This document shows, one piece after another, positions 14,178-21,851 of a stretch of 27,769 bases of DNA. The stretch lies in assembly GCA_937877465.1 (NCBI GenBank), contig CALFIT010000099.1, positions 1 through 27,769 on the forward strand, given 5' to 3'. The translations under genes and the position numbers were made by a program. The notes beneath the pieces are model-generated. The model did no database searches and was not told the DNA's origin. It worked only from the letters and a program-made list of their open reading frames with translations. Source of the DNA: an uncultured Bacteroidales bacterium. Its GTDB lineage: Bacteria; Bacteroidota; Bacteroidia; Bacteroidales; F082. Numbering within the stretch: the first letter of the stretch is position 1; every line of letters starts with the position of its first letter.

Positions 14178-14223
14178 TCACAAGTTTGTGTGACACAAAT
14201 TTGTGTGACACAGGCTTGTGAAA
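14176..14223. repeat. 48-bp nested palindrome with two tandem 15-mers, possible operator
   Basis: Outer arms TTTCACAAG (14176-14184) and CTTGTGAAA (14215-14223) are perfect inverted repeats. They enclose exactly two tandem 15-mers: TTTGTGTGACACAAA (14185-14199, itself a palindrome about the central G) and TTTGTGTGACACAGG (14200-14214). The junction forms a further 14-bp perfect palindrome (ACACAAATTTGTGT, 14193-14206). The right outer arm contains the TTG that serves as the likely -33 element of the ATPase promoter, so a protein bound here would affect transcription. Confidence 0.75.
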
Positions 14224-14244
14224 GAGAAAAAATGTGTATCTTTG
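14216..14244 (+). promoter_or_regulatory. Promoter of the ATPase gene
   Basis: TTG (14216-14218), 18-base spacer, TATCTTTG (14237-14244), 18 bases before the ATG at 14263. The -33 TTG lies within the right arm of the 48-bp palindrome. Confidence 0.7.
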
Positions 14245-14262
14245 CGGCAAAATCTGAACGTC

Positions 14263-15387
14263 ATGGAAAACAAGCCTTTTATGTTTGGAACGCCGGTTGA
14301 GGATGCGCATTTCATTGGTAGGCAAGTCGAGATGGATCGTCTGTCTGCCAACTTCCGTTACGGCGTCAACACCATCTTGCTTTCGCCCCGCCGTTGGGGC
14401 AAGACCTCATTGGTCAACAAAGTGGCAGCAGAAGTGTCGTCAAAGGAAATCGTCGTGGTGCGGATGGATATTTTTTCCTGCCGAAACGATTATGATTTCT
14501 ACAATGTCTTTTCGGAGGCCATCCTGCGGCAAACTGCCTCAAGGATTGAAGAATGGAAGGACCTCGCCAAAGGCTTTATTGAACGGCTTGTCCCAAAATT
14601 TTCCATGTCGCTCGACGGGCAAACCGAATACGGCGTTTCGTTGGGCATCACCTCAAAAACCCACCAACCAGAAGAGGTACTCGACCTACCTGAACTGATA
14701 GCCAAGCGCAAAGGTTGCCGCATTGTCATTTGCATTGACGAATTCCAACAAGTGGGTGAGTTCCCCGATTCGCTCAGTGTGCAAAAACGCATGAGAACCG
14801 TTTGGCAGCACCAGAAAAACGTCTCGTATTGCCTTTATGGAAGCAAAATGCACATGATGACCAATCTTTTCCAAAAGAAAAGCTATCCTTTCTACAAGTT
14901 TGGCGAAATACAATATCTCAAGAATATTCCTTTGGAAACGTGGACACCCTACATTATCAAAGGCTTTGCCCAAGAAGGGAAGAAAATCTCGGAAGACATG
15001 GTCGAAAAACTGTGTGATAGTGTTGATTATCAGTCGTCTTACGTTCAGCAATTGGCTTATGACACCTTACTTTTGACCGAGCAAGAAGTTGACGAACCGA
15101 CTTTGAGGAAAGCGCTTAACGACTTGATTGACCAAAATTCCATCGTGTTCATCGAACAAACCCAGTCGCTGACCAGCTATCAGCTCAATTTCCTTCGGGC
15201 CGTCATGGCAGGCACTCACACCGATTTTGGCAAAATGCAAGTGCGCGAAACCTTTAACTTGGGCAGCCCCTCCAACATTGTTAGGCTAAAGAATTCGCTT
15301 ATTGACAAGGAATTGTTGGAATTGACCGCCGACGGCATCGTCATCGGTGACCCAGTATTGAAGCTTTGGCTAAAACGAGTCTTATAA
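14263..15387 (+). CDS. AAA-type ATPase (ATPase_2 / archaeal-ATPase-like family)
   Basis: 374 residues. The N-terminus has an FxGRQVEMDRL box typical of ORC/STAND-like ATPases. Walker A is SPRRWGKTS (41-49), where Ser replaces the usual first Gly; Walker B is VICIDEF (D159, E160); and a sensor-1-like LYGSKMHMM follows at about 191-199. The C-terminal ~80 residues (from SLTSYQLNFLRAVMAG) look like a winged helix. Proteins of this class (PF01637-like, common in multiple copies in Bacteroidales) have no well-established role. The gene uses AT-richer codons than its neighbours and sits between two non-coding AT-rich segments, suggesting an accessory or transferred gene. The start follows the promoter. 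Confidence 0.8.
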   Translation: MENKPFMFGTPVEDAHFIGRQVEMDRLSANFRYGVNTILLSPRRWGKTSLVNKVAAEVSSKEIVVVRMDIFSCRNDYDFYNVFSEAILRQTASRIEEWKDLAKGFIERLVPKFSMSLDGQTEYGVSLGITSKTHQPEEVLDLPELIAKRKGCRIVICIDEFQQVGEFPDSLSVQKRMRTVWQHQKNVSYCLYGSKMHMMTNLFQKKSYPFYKFGEIQYLKNIPLETWTPYIIKGFAQEGKKISEDMVEKLCDSVDYQSSYVQQLAYDTLLLTEQEVDEPTLRKALNDLIDQNSIVFIEQTQSLTSYQLNFLRAVMAGTHTDFGKMQVRETFNLGSPSNIVRLKNSLIDKELLELTADGIVIGDPVLKLWLKRVL

Positions 15388-15566
15388 AACCTAGTTTTTT
15401 GACATTCAAGCCCAAAAAATTTATCAACAACTATTGTTGAAAAAAACAGGCCCATTAATTGCATTTTTTCGGGGCTTTATTAGTGCTTCTTTTATAATTT
15501 CGCAATCTGAACGAAGCAGAAGAAAACACCTTTGTTTTCCTTTATAACATTTTAAAAATCAGCAAT
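15388..15566. other. Non-coding AT-rich gap before nrdJ
   Basis: 179 bases with no convincing reading frame. It contains a small hairpin CAACAA-CTA-TTGTTG (15424-15438) and another in the nrdJ leader, GAAAAC-ACCTTT-GTTTTC (about 15522-15539). I see no cobalamin riboswitch features and no recognisable NrdR box pair. Confidence 0.5.
15495..15502 (+). promoter_or_regulatory. Possible -7 box of nrdJ
   Basis: TAATTTCG matches TAnnTTTG except for one base. It would give a leader of about 60 bases. No clear -33 element. Confidence 0.35.
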
Positions 15567-18347
15567 ATGAAATCAAGCCATACACAAATGGAAGTTGAAG
15601 GAGACCTATTTAGCAGCCTGATGGAGCCTGGAACGCCCCAGCCGGAGGCCAACCCGTATGACAAAATCATCGAGTCGCGCAAAAACGCCACTTTCACCCC
15701 TGAGGAACTTGAAGGGCAAGACGAGGTTCAGGTGGTCGGGAGAAGCGAAGCCGAAGCCGCTCCGGCCCCCAAGCCCGTCGAAGAGGAACAGCCGAAGACG
15801 GAATACCACGCCTACCCCATCGACGAGGTGAAGGCCGCCGCCAAGGAATACTTCCACGGCGACTCGTTGGCTGGCGACGTGTGGGCCAACAAATACGCCC
15901 TCAAGGACAGCGACGGCAACACCTACGAGCTGACGCCCGACGAGATGCACCACCGCATCGCCCGCGAGGTGGCCCGCATCGAACGACGCTACCCCAACCC
16001 GCTGACGGAAGACGAGATCTTCGAGGTGCTGAAGGACTTCCGCTACATCGTGCCGCAAGGCAGCCCCATGGCAGGCATCGGCAACAACCTGCAAATCACC
16101 TCGCTGTCGAACTGCTTCGTCATCGGCAACAACGGCTGCTCCGATTCCTACGGCGGCATCATGAAGACCGACCAAGAGCAAGTGCAGCTGATGAAACGGC
16201 GCGGAGGCGTGGGCCACGACCTGTCGCACATCCGTCCGACGGGCAGCCCCGTGAAGAACTGCGCCATCACCTCCACCGGCGTGGTGCCGTTCATGGAGCG
16301 TTTCTCCAACTCGACCAAAGAAGTGGCCCAAGACGGTCGGCGCGGTGCCCTGATGATGAGCATCAGCATCAAGCACCCCGACTCGGAAGCTTTCATCGAC
16401 GCCAAGATGACCCAAGGCCGCATCACCAACGCCAACGTGTCGGTGCGCATCACCGACGAGTTCATGCAATGCGTCAAGGAAGGCAAGCCCTTCGTCCAAC
16501 AATACCCCATCGACTCGCCCAACCCGAAATACACCAAGGAAATCGACGCCCGCGCCTTGTGGAACAAGATCATCCACAACGCCTGGAAGTCGGCCGAGCC
16601 TGGCGTGATGTTTTGGGACACCATCATCCGCGAGTCCATCCCCGACTGCTATGCCGACCTTGGCTTCAAGACCTTGAGCACCAACCCCTGCGGCGAGATT
16701 CCGCTCTGCGCCTACGACAGCTGCCGGCTGTTGGCCATCAACCTCTACAGCTACGTCGACCATCCGTTTACGGCGGAGGCCCGCTTCAACCACCAGAAGT
16801 TCTCGAAGCATGTGGCCATCGCCCAACGCATGATGGACGACATCGTTGACCTCGAAATCGAGAAGGTGGACGCCATCTTGTCCAAGATCGCCTCCGACCC
16901 CGAAGACGACGAGGTGAAACGCACCGAGAGGAACCTTTGGTTGAACATCCGCGAGAAATGCACGCAAGGACGTCGCACGGGCATCGGCATCACCGCCGAG
17001 GGCGACATGCTGGCCGCCTTGGGCAAACGCTATGCCTCCGACGAAGCCATCGCTTTCTCCACCGAGATACAGAAACTGTTAGCCTACAACGCCTACCGCT
17101 CGTCGGTCAACTTGGCCGAAGAGCGCGGCAAGTTCCCCATGTATGATGCCAAACGCGAGGAGAACAACCCTTTCATCAAACGGATGCGTGCCTTGGACGA
17201 GGACCTCTACCAGAAGATGACCCGCGTGGGACGACGCAACATCGCCATGCTGACCATCGCCCCGACGGGCAGCGTCAGCATCTGCACCCAGACCACCTCG
17301 GGCATCGAGCCGGTCTTCATGGTGGCCTACAAACGCCGCCGCAAGGTGAACGCCAACGACAAGGACGTGCATGTGACCTTCACCGACGCCACGGGCAATT
17401 CGTTTGAGGAATACAACGTGTTTCACCACAAGTTCCTCACTTGGTTGGAAGTCAACGGCTACAATGTCGACGAAGTGATGCAATACGACGACGAGCAGCT
17501 CAAGGAAGTCATCGCCAAGTCGCCTTATCACAAGGCCACAGCCAACGACATCGACTGGGTGAACAAGGTGAAGATGCAAGGCTCGATGCAGAAATGGGTC
17601 GACCACTCGATCAGCGTGACGGTGAACGTGCCGAGAGAGACCACCGAGGAATTGGTGAGCCAGATCTACATGACCGCATGGGAAAGCGGCTGCAAGGGCA
17701 TGACCATCTACCGCGACGGCTCGCGCGACGGCGTGCTCGTGGCCAAGGACGAGAAGAAAGCAAGCCCGAAACCTCAGGAAGAAGGCCGCCCCAACGACAT
17801 CCACGAGACCTCCGCCCCACAGCGTCCGAAGGAATTGGAATGCGACGTGGTGCGTTTCCAGAACAACTACGAGAAATGGATTGCCTTCGTCGGCAAACTC
17901 CACGACAAGCCCTACGAGATCTTCCTCGGCAAGGCCGAAGACTTCTTCCTGCCGCCCTACGTCGAGAAAGGCGTCATCGTCCGCGAGAAAAACAAAGGCG
18001 AAGCCTCGCGCTACGACTTCCGCTACACCGACAAAGGCGGCTACGAGGTCATCATGCAAGGCCTCTCGCGCTCGTTCAACAAGGAATACTGGAACTACGC
18101 CAAGCTGATTTCGGGCATCTTGCGCCACGGCATGCCCATCCAATACGTCATCGACTTGGTGCAAAACCTCAACGTGGAGGAAGACAACATCAACACATGG
18201 AAGAACGGCATCGCCCGCGCCTTGAAGAAATACGTCCCCGACGGACTCGTCGACGAGAAGGAGAAATGCCCCAACTGCGGCGAGAAGCTCATCTTCGAGG
18301 ATGGTTGCAAGCACTGCCGCAACTGTGGTTACTCGAAGTGCGGCTAA
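15567..18347 (+). CDS. nrdJ: Adenosylcobalamin-dependent (class II) ribonucleotide reductase
   Basis: 926-residue enzyme that reduces ribonucleotides to deoxyribonucleotides using a B12-derived radical, so no oxygen and no NrdB partner are needed. Active-site residues can be placed: C183 (TSLSNCFV) and C386 (YDSCRL) form the redox pair; N373, C375 and E377 (TNPCGEIPL) supply the thiyl radical Cys and its partners. IAPTGSVS occurs further on. The C-terminus has a TSCPD-like domain (VRFQNNYEKWIAFVGKLHDKPYEIFLG) and a cysteine-rich zinc ribbon (CPNCGEKL ... CKHCRNCGYSKCG) typical of NrdJ. An N-terminal Pro/Glu/Ala-rich stretch (about 20-80) looks disordered. Two terminators follow, so it is probably monocistronic. 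Confidence 0.96.
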   Translation: MKSSHTQMEVEGDLFSSLMEPGTPQPEANPYDKIIESRKNATFTPEELEGQDEVQVVGRSEAEAAPAPKPVEEEQPKTEYHAYPIDEVKAAAKEYFHGDSLAGDVWANKYALKDSDGNTYELTPDEMHHRIAREVARIERRYPNPLTEDEIFEVLKDFRYIVPQGSPMAGIGNNLQITSLSNCFVIGNNGCSDSYGGIMKTDQEQVQLMKRRGGVGHDLSHIRPTGSPVKNCAITSTGVVPFMERFSNSTKEVAQDGRRGALMMSISIKHPDSEAFIDAKMTQGRITNANVSVRITDEFMQCVKEGKPFVQQYPIDSPNPKYTKEIDARALWNKIIHNAWKSAEPGVMFWDTIIRESIPDCYADLGFKTLSTNPCGEIPLCAYDSCRLLAINLYSYVDHPFTAEARFNHQKFSKHVAIAQRMMDDIVDLEIEKVDAILSKIASDPEDDEVKRTERNLWLNIREKCTQGRRTGIGITAEGDMLAALGKRYASDEAIAFSTEIQKLLAYNAYRSSVNLAEERGKFPMYDAKREENNPFIKRMRALDEDLYQKMTRVGRRNIAMLTIAPTGSVSICTQTTSGIEPVFMVAYKRRRKVNANDKDVHVTFTDATGNSFEEYNVFHHKFLTWLEVNGYNVDEVMQYDDEQLKEVIAKSPYHKATANDIDWVNKVKMQGSMQKWVDHSISVTVNVPRETTEELVSQIYMTAWESGCKGMTIYRDGSRDGVLVAKDEKKASPKPQEEGRPNDIHETSAPQRPKELECDVVRFQNNYEKWIAFVGKLHDKPYEIFLGKAEDFFLPPYVEKGVIVREKNKGEASRYDFRYTDKGGYEVIMQGLSRSFNKEYWNYAKLISGILRHGMPIQYVIDLVQNLNVEEDNINTWKNGIARALKKYVPDGLVDEKEKCPNCGEKLIFEDGCKHCRNCGYSKCG

Positions 18348-18357
18348 CCCAAAAACG

Positions 18358-18376
18358 AAAACAACAGTTGTTTTTT
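18358..18376 (+). terminator. First terminator after nrdJ
   Basis: A 7-bp stem AAAACAA / TTGTTTT with a CAG loop and a run of T, 10 bases past the nrdJ stop. AT-rich and fairly weak. Confidence 0.6.
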
Positions 18377-18390
18377 ATCTTCATAATGGC

Positions 18391-18426
18391 AGGTCGCTGG
18401 CGCTTTTGCGCTGGCGACCTATTTTT
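18391..18426 (+). terminator. Second, strong terminator after nrdJ
   Basis: A 13-bp stem AGGTCGCTGGCGC / GCGCTGGCGACCT with a TTTT loop and ATTTTT downstream. The two central T/G positions are G.U wobbles on the plus strand but C/A mismatches on the minus strand, so it is built for plus-strand transcripts. Confidence 0.85.
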
Positions 18427-18451
18427 GTGCAGCTGCCACGATGTGACAGCC

Positions 18452-19252
18452 TTATAAGTCAAATAAAACCCGGGCGTTTTCAGTCGTCACCGCTGCGATT
18501 TCATCTAACGGCATCCCCAACACATCGGCAATCTTCTGCGCGGTATGCACAAGGAAGGCCGGTTCGTTGCGCTTGCCGCGACAAGGAACGGGAGCCAAAT
18601 AAGGCGCGTCGGTTTCGAGGACAATCCGATCGAGCGGTAGATTGGGCAGGAAATCTTTCACCGCGCAATTCTTGTAGGTGGTCACGCCACCCAAGCCAAG
18701 GTGGAAGCCCAAACCGAGATAGGCTTTGGCCTCGTCTTCGGTACCCGTGAAGCAGTGCATCACGCCGCGCAAGCCGCCGTCTTGTTTCCGCTCAAGGATT
18801 CTTGTCATCTTGTCGAAGGCGTTGCGGCAATGGATGGAGAGCGGCAAACCGAGTTGTTTGGCCCAATCGAGTTGGGTCGCAAAGGCATCGAGTTGCTGTT
18901 TCTCGTAGGTTGCGTCCCAATAAAAGTCGAGGCCCACCTCCCCTACTCCAACATAATGGACACGGGACTGCGGGACGCGGGACGCGGCACCAGCTCCACT
19001 CAACTCCTTTTCCATCTGCGAAAGCACCTCCTTGTAATCCTCGCGCACCTCCTCGGGTTGCAAGCCCATCATCACGCGGGTGCAGTCGGGAAACTGCTCG
19101 TGCAATTGGAGCATAGGCGCGATGGTCGACGCATCCACGTTGGGCAGAAGCATCATGCCTACGCCAGCCTGCAAAGCCCTTTCGACGGTTGCGTTGCGGT
19201 CGAGGCTGAACTGGTGGTCGTAGATATGGGTATGGGTGTCGATGAGGTCCAT
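18452..19252 (-). CDS. tatD: TatD-family metal-dependent hydrolase / DNase
   Basis: 266-residue TIM-barrel hydrolase of the TatD family (3'-5' DNase in E. coli). Metal ligands: H7 and H9 (DTHTH), E105 (GEVGLDFYWD), H141 (LSIHCRNAF), H166 (VMHCFTG) and D215 (LETDAPYLAP). The usual GLHP motif reads GLQP (residues 63-66). Residues 91-98 (SRVPQSRV) are encoded by a GCGGGAC-type repeat that appears to have been inserted in frame just before the strand carrying the catalytic Glu. The gene lies downstream of the exbD terminator with only 12 bases to it, and no clear promoter of its own is seen. Confidence 0.93.
   Translation of the reverse strand: MDLIDTHTHIYDHQFSLDRNATVERALQAGVGMMLLPNVDASTIAPMLQLHEQFPDCTRVMMGLQPEEVREDYKEVLSQMEKELSGAGAASRVPQSRVHYVGVGEVGLDFYWDATYEKQQLDAFATQLDWAKQLGLPLSIHCRNAFDKMTRILERKQDGGLRGVMHCFTGTEDEAKAYLGLGFHLGLGGVTTYKNCAVKDFLPNLPLDRIVLETDAPYLAPVPCRGKRNEPAFLVHTAQKIADVLGMPLDEIAAVTTENARVLFDL
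18959..18990. repeat. GCGGGAC-type tandem repeat inside tatD
   Basis: Units CACGGGAC, TGCGGGAC, GCGGGAC and GCGGCAC follow each other. The first 14 bases (GACACGGGACTGCG) are identical to 26289-26302 in the intergenic inverted repeat. On the coding strand they give SRVPQSRV. Confidence 0.75.
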
Positions 19253-19263
19253 AACATTTATCC

Positions 19264-19298
19264 TTAAAAAAAGTGCGGCAACTTGCGTTGCCGCACTT
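19264..19298 (-). terminator. Intrinsic terminator of the exbB-exbD operon
   Basis: A perfect 12-bp stem AAGTGCGGCAAC / GTTGCCGCACTT with a 4-base loop, followed on the minus strand by a run of seven T. It lies between the last exbD stop (19321) and the tatD start. Confidence 0.92.
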
Positions 19299-19320
19299 CC
19301 AATTTATGAATCACTAACAC

Positions 19321-19788
19321 TTAGTTTTCCAAAGCACTACCCTTCAGCGTGGTGTAGTTGATACGGAAGGCACCCACCTTACGAAGCTCTTGCTTCACGT
19401 CGGTGACGACACCCATACGGGTATCTCTGTGTACCTTCAGGGCCGTGGTCAGCAGGGGACGGTCGGCCTCGCTGCGCGAGTCGCGTTCCTTCTGGATCCA
19501 GTCGGCGATGTCGGTGGTACGGGCGAAGGCGTCGTCGAGTTGGATACGCGATTCGGTACCCAATTTCGAGTCACGCGGCGGTCCGATATAGATGGAGCTG
19601 ACCAAAGCCTTGCGTTCGAGTTTCTGGATCTCGGAAGCCTTGGGCATGGCCGTCTTCACCTTCAGTTCGACATCACGCATTGAAGTCGTAATCATGAAGA
19701 AGAATATCAACATGTAGACAATGTCAGGCAGGGACGAGGTGCTCACTTGCGGCACTTCTTTCTTTCCTTCTTTTCTGAATTTACCCAT
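19321..19788 (-). CDS. exbD: ExbD-family biopolymer transport protein (second copy)
   Basis: 155 residues. A basic cytoplasmic N-terminus (MGKFRKEGKKEVPQVS) is followed by one membrane helix, SLPDIVYMLIFFFMITTSM, whose D22 corresponds to the proton-carrying Asp of ExbD/TolR. The remaining ~115 residues are periplasmic (DTRMGVVTDVKQELRKVGAFRINY resembles the ExbD C-terminal fold). It is the last gene of the four-gene operon, 14 bases after the first exbD, and is followed by a terminator. Confidence 0.92.
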   Translation of the reverse strand: MGKFRKEGKKEVPQVSTSSLPDIVYMLIFFFMITTSMRDVELKVKTAMPKASEIQKLERKALVSSIYIGPPRDSKLGTESRIQLDDAFARTTDIADWIQKERDSRSEADRPLLTTALKVHRDTRMGVVTDVKQELRKVGAFRINYTTLKGSALEN

Positions 19789-19802
19789 ATCTCTATCCTC
19801 CT

Positions 19803-20372
19803 TTAGTTGGTTTTGTATTCAACAGGCTCGGCCTCACTGACGCGCACGGGCACGGCCTCGTTGATAGCCTTGGTTTGATCTTCGGTGAGTTGGTCGAGAT
19901 GCTTGTGGAATTTCTTCCATGCCAGCTCTTCCTTCATTTCGTTGAAGGCGCGGGCCAACTCGTTCTGCACACTGATATACATGGCATACGATGTACCGCG
20001 GTCGTTCTGGAGCGAAATCACGCCCTTCGACATGAGCACGTCGCCCACGAGGTCGAAGGTCTTGGTTTCCACTTCAGGCGCGGTTTCGTCGCCCGGACGA
20101 GGGGTCATGAAGTCTTTGGCTAAGTCCTTCAACATGGAGATGTCGGACGGACGGCCGTTGACCAACAACCTGTCGCTCTTGTTCACCATTACATTCATCA
20201 CGTTTCTCTCCTTGACCTTCACGTCCTCGTCGTTTTGCTCGACGGGAGGAGGCAGACGACGGGTGATACCGTAGTCCACGTCCATGGAGGTCGTCATCAG
20301 GAAGAAACACAACAGCAAGAATGCTATGTCAGCCTGCGAACTGGAATTGATTTCAGGAGTTTTTCTTGCCAT
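19803..20372 (-). CDS. exbD: ExbD-family biopolymer transport protein (first copy)
   Basis: 189 residues. The N-terminus MARKTPEINSSSQADIAFLLLCFFLMTTSM gives a single membrane helix with the conserved Asp at D15. The periplasmic part is longer than in the second copy and highly charged in its C-terminal third (ARAFNEMKEELAWKKFHKHLDQLTEDQ). The ATG at 20372 is chosen because the helix then sits close to the N-terminus, as in ExbD; the longer in-frame extension upstream has no family features and overlaps the preceding gene. Pairs of unequal exbD genes in one operon are usual in Bacteroidales. Confidence 0.92.
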   Translation of the reverse strand: MARKTPEINSSSQADIAFLLLCFFLMTTSMDVDYGITRRLPPPVEQNDEDVKVKERNVMNVMVNKSDRLLVNGRPSDISMLKDLAKDFMTPRPGDETAPEVETKTFDLVGDVLMSKGVISLQNDRGTSYAMYISVQNELARAFNEMKEELAWKKFHKHLDQLTEDQTKAINEAVPVRVSEAEPVEYKTN

Positions 20373-20383
20373 GATGAATTGAT

Positions 20384-20815
20384 TTACTTTTTGATTGCCT
20401 TGTACAATACTGAGAACAGGATGGTGACAAGACTGACTACGAATGTTACATAGAAGAAGTTGAGGCCGAATTCGACCCAACCATGGGTTTTGCCCGAATA
20501 GGTGATTTCACCTGCTTGGTAAGGCACATCGAAACTGCTCTTTGACATCATGTAAGCCACAACCGCTATGACGGCGATTGCGACCACTGCAATCAACAGT
20601 TTCTTGATGTTGACGCCGTTGACGGCAGCGGTAAAGCAAACGGAAGCCAATGCGAAAACAATGCCAAGTATAACCAAGATGTAGCCCCAATTCAAGAGCA
20701 TATTGGTGCGGGCATCGCTGCTGAGGTCCATGTAGAAATAGACTGCAAGGGCCACAGTGATCAATGCCAACAGGCCAAATACCCATTTACCGATATTAGA
20801 AAGCTTACCGTTCAT
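20384..20815 (-). CDS. Conserved-type four-helix membrane protein in the exbB-exbD operon
   Basis: 143 residues with four hydrophobic segments (about 10-28, 41-63, 72-90, 116-138) and a periplasmic or cytoplasmic loop containing FDVPYQAGEITYSGKTHGWVEFG. I do not recognise a named family. It lies between exbB (14-base gap) and exbD (11-base gap) with no promoter of its own, so it must be made together with the energy-transducing complex, and it may be a membrane subunit or assembly factor for it. That role is inference from position. Confidence 0.8.
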   Translation of the reverse strand: MNGKLSNIGKWVFGLLALITVALAVYFYMDLSSDARTNMLLNWGYILVILGIVFALASVCFTAAVNGVNIKKLLIAVVAIAVIAVVAYMMSKSSFDVPYQAGEITYSGKTHGWVEFGLNFFYVTFVVSLVTILFSVLYKAIKK

Positions 20816-20829
20816 GATTAATACTTGTT

Positions 20830-21654
20830 TTATTTGTTGTTGTACTTAGCGAGGATGTCCATGAACGAGATGGAAGCGTCTTCCATGTCGTTGACGATGC
20901 TTTCGATCTTAGAAGCGATGAAGTTGAAGAAAATCTGAAGGATGATGGCTGCGATCAGACCGAACACGGTGGTCAACAGAGCGACCTTCATACCTGAGGC
21001 CACAACCGTGGGGCTCATGTCGCCAGCGGCGGCGATGTCGTCGAAAGCCTGAATCATACCGATAACCGTACCCATGAATCCGAACATAGGAGCCAAGCTG
21101 ATGCAGAGGCCAATCCAGCTCAGGCCGCTCTCGAGCTTGCCGCCAGCGACGGAACCGTAGGAAACGATGGACTTCTCGACGTCTTCGAGGCTTTGGCCGT
21201 CCTGATAGCGGATGAGGCCTTGGGTGAAGATGCTGGCCACGGGGCCGCGAGTGTCTTTGCAGAGTTGCTTGGCGCCTTCAACGTCGCCATTCTTCATCTT
21301 GTCTTCGATGCCGGCAAGAAGTTTCTTCGAGTTGGCAGAAGCCAAGGTCAGATAGATGATTCTCTCGATGGAGATGGCCATACCGATGAGGAGGATGACC
21401 AACACGATGCCCATGAAGCCGGGACCACCATCAATGAACTGCTTCTTGATGGATTCGCGGAAAGTGACAGGGGCGGCCTCTTCCGTTTGCACGGGAGTGG
21501 CTTCTTCAACGGTCTCCACAGCGGGAGTCTGTTCGGGAGCAACGGTCTGCTCCGTCTGCTCGGTTTGCGCTTGCTCTTCTTGAGCAACGACGAGATTGCT
21601 GACTCCGAAAGTCATAAGGCCAGCAACCATGAGGAAAGCAATTAATTTTTTCAT
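20830..21654 (-). CDS. exbB: ExbB / TolQ / MotA-family proton channel protein
   Basis: 274 residues. An N-terminal hydrophobic segment (signal-like, 1-24) is followed by a Gln/Thr/Glu/Pro-rich stretch (about 25-65), then the first channel helix (MGIVLVILLIGMAISIERIIYL). A cytoplasmic domain with GDVEGAKQLC and GPVASIFTQGL comes next, and then the two conserved helices (LSWIGLCISLAPMFGFMGTVIGMIQAF and VALLTTVFGLIAAIILQIFF). The LAPMxGxxGTVxGM motif is diagnostic. It forms the inner-membrane motor with ExbD that powers TonB-dependent transport. It heads a four-gene operon. The upstream 68 bases up to tRNA-Ser have no recognisable -7 box. Confidence 0.94.
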   Translation of the reverse strand: MKKLIAFLMVAGLMTFGVSNLVVAQEEQAQTEQTEQTVAPEQTPAVETVEEATPVQTEEAAPVTFRESIKKQFIDGGPGFMGIVLVILLIGMAISIERIIYLTLASANSKKLLAGIEDKMKNGDVEGAKQLCKDTRGPVASIFTQGLIRYQDGQSLEDVEKSIVSYGSVAGGKLESGLSWIGLCISLAPMFGFMGTVIGMIQAFDDIAAAGDMSPTVVASGMKVALLTTVFGLIAAIILQIFFNFIASKIESIVNDMEDASISFMDILAKYNNK

Positions 21655-21722
21655 AGTTGAGTTTGAATGATTTGATTATTACTTTATGAATTACTATGTT
21701 CTGATTCTTTCATCATTTCTTG

Positions 21723-21810
21723 CGGAGAGAGCGGGATTCGAACCCGCGGTACCCTTTTGGAGTACACACACTTTCCAGGCGTGCTCCTTAAACCACTCGG
21801 ACATCTCTCC
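21723..21810 (-). tRNA. tRNA-Ser (anticodon GGA)
   Basis: An 88-base cloverleaf on the minus strand: acceptor GGAGAGA / TCTCTCC, anticodon stem CACGC / GTGTG around loop CTGGAAA (anticodon GGA), a long class II variable arm (TACTCC...GGGTACC) as expected for serine, T-arm GCGGGTTCGAATCCCGC, and discriminator G. CCA is not encoded. It decodes UCC and UCU. Confidence 0.95.
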
Positions 21811-21851
21811 AGTGCCTCTCCATTCCCCTCGACCTTATCTGAAATCGTTGC

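Noticed and set aside
15388..15566. Possible cobalamin riboswitch in front of the B12-dependent reductase
   Set aside because: No B12-box-like conserved core (GCCACTG) is present and the gap is too short for the full aptamer fold.
15606..16967. 453-codon minus-strand frame opposite nrdJ
   Set aside because: Low-complexity Val/His/Gly/Asp shadow of nrdJ; no start context or motif.
18391..18420. GC-rich hairpin considered as a REP-type mobile palindrome
   Set aside because: It lies immediately after nrdJ, is followed by ATTTTT, and pairs through G.U only on the plus strand, which fits an intrinsic terminator better; no second copy was seen.
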